Shown here one piece after another: positions 12,577-12,577 of a stretch of DNA of 12,577 nt; position 1 is the first letter of the stretch, and each line of letters opens with the position of its first letter. Source of the stretch: JAFKKS01 sp039808325 (GTDB lineage: Bacteria; Pseudomonadota; Alphaproteobacteria; Rhizobiales; Xanthobacteraceae); the NCBI GenBank assembly GCA_039808325.1, contig JBDHSU010000115.1, forward strand, positions 1 through 12,577, in the 5' to 3' direction. The notes under the pieces are model-generated. The model did not search any database and was not told where the DNA came from. It saw nothing but the letters and a program-made list of their open reading frames with translations. The translations under genes were made by a program, and so were the position numbers.

Positions 12577-12577
12577 C

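Noticed and set aside
1..12577. CRISPR arrays, tRNA or rRNA genes, transposases, prophage genes
   Set aside because: No regularly spaced direct repeats, no cloverleaf with a T-loop consensus, and no mobile-element proteins are visible. The repeats present are isolated palindromes.

Overview
The window looks like chromosomal core DNA of a GC-rich alphaproteobacterium, most likely a Hyphomicrobiales (Rhizobiales) member of the Bradyrhizobium/Rhodopseudomonas type. The pointers are an LsrB/VtlR-type LysR regulator beside trxB and a divergent Lrp/AsnC gene, the run DUF2948-hisD-UPF0262-low-MW phosphatase-Maf, a SleB-type cell wall hydrolase, and dispersed palindromic intergenic repeats typical of that order. 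There is no sign of phage, transposase, CRISPR or a plasmid backbone. Taxonomy and family names come from recognition by eye, not from a database search.

Region 1 (1-2288), redox and regulation. A truncated Lrp/AsnC regulator on the minus strand diverges from trxB (thioredoxin reductase). trxB overlaps the start of an lsrB-like LysR regulator by 4 bases, so the two are probably cotranscribed. A 19-bp near-palindrome with an A/T core lies in the divergent promoter region and is a candidate Lrp operator.

Region 2 (2289-2797), about 500 bases with no convincing gene. It holds a palindromic repeat that begins at the lsrB stop codon, a terminator-like hairpin, two bulged hairpins, and a strong candidate small RNA at about 2593-2718. 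That RNA would have a sigma-70-like promoter, a 5' stem-loop with a C/U-rich loop, a C/U-rich linker, a second hairpin and a textbook Rho-independent terminator. It is the most interesting object in the window.

Region 3 (2798-5455). msrP (Tat-exported molybdenum methionine sulfoxide reductase, minus strand) diverges from a membrane-anchored SleB-family cell wall hydrolase. Between them is a perfect 9-bp inverted repeat with half-site centres 20 bp apart. The usual membrane partner msrQ is not next to msrP.

Region 4 (5456-8580), metabolism and transport: an MFS permease of unknown substrate, a Rhizobiales-type palindromic repeat, an AcuI/YhdH acrylyl-CoA reductase, and a small exported four-cysteine protein of unknown function.

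Region 5 (8581-12577). A hairpin-rich gap includes a perfect 31-bp palindrome. It is followed by DUF2948, hisD, UPF0262, a low-MW phosphatase-like protein and Maf. From hisD to the phosphatase the genes are 5 bases apart. A two-hairpin repeat separates the phosphatase from maf, where many relatives carry infA; infA is not there.
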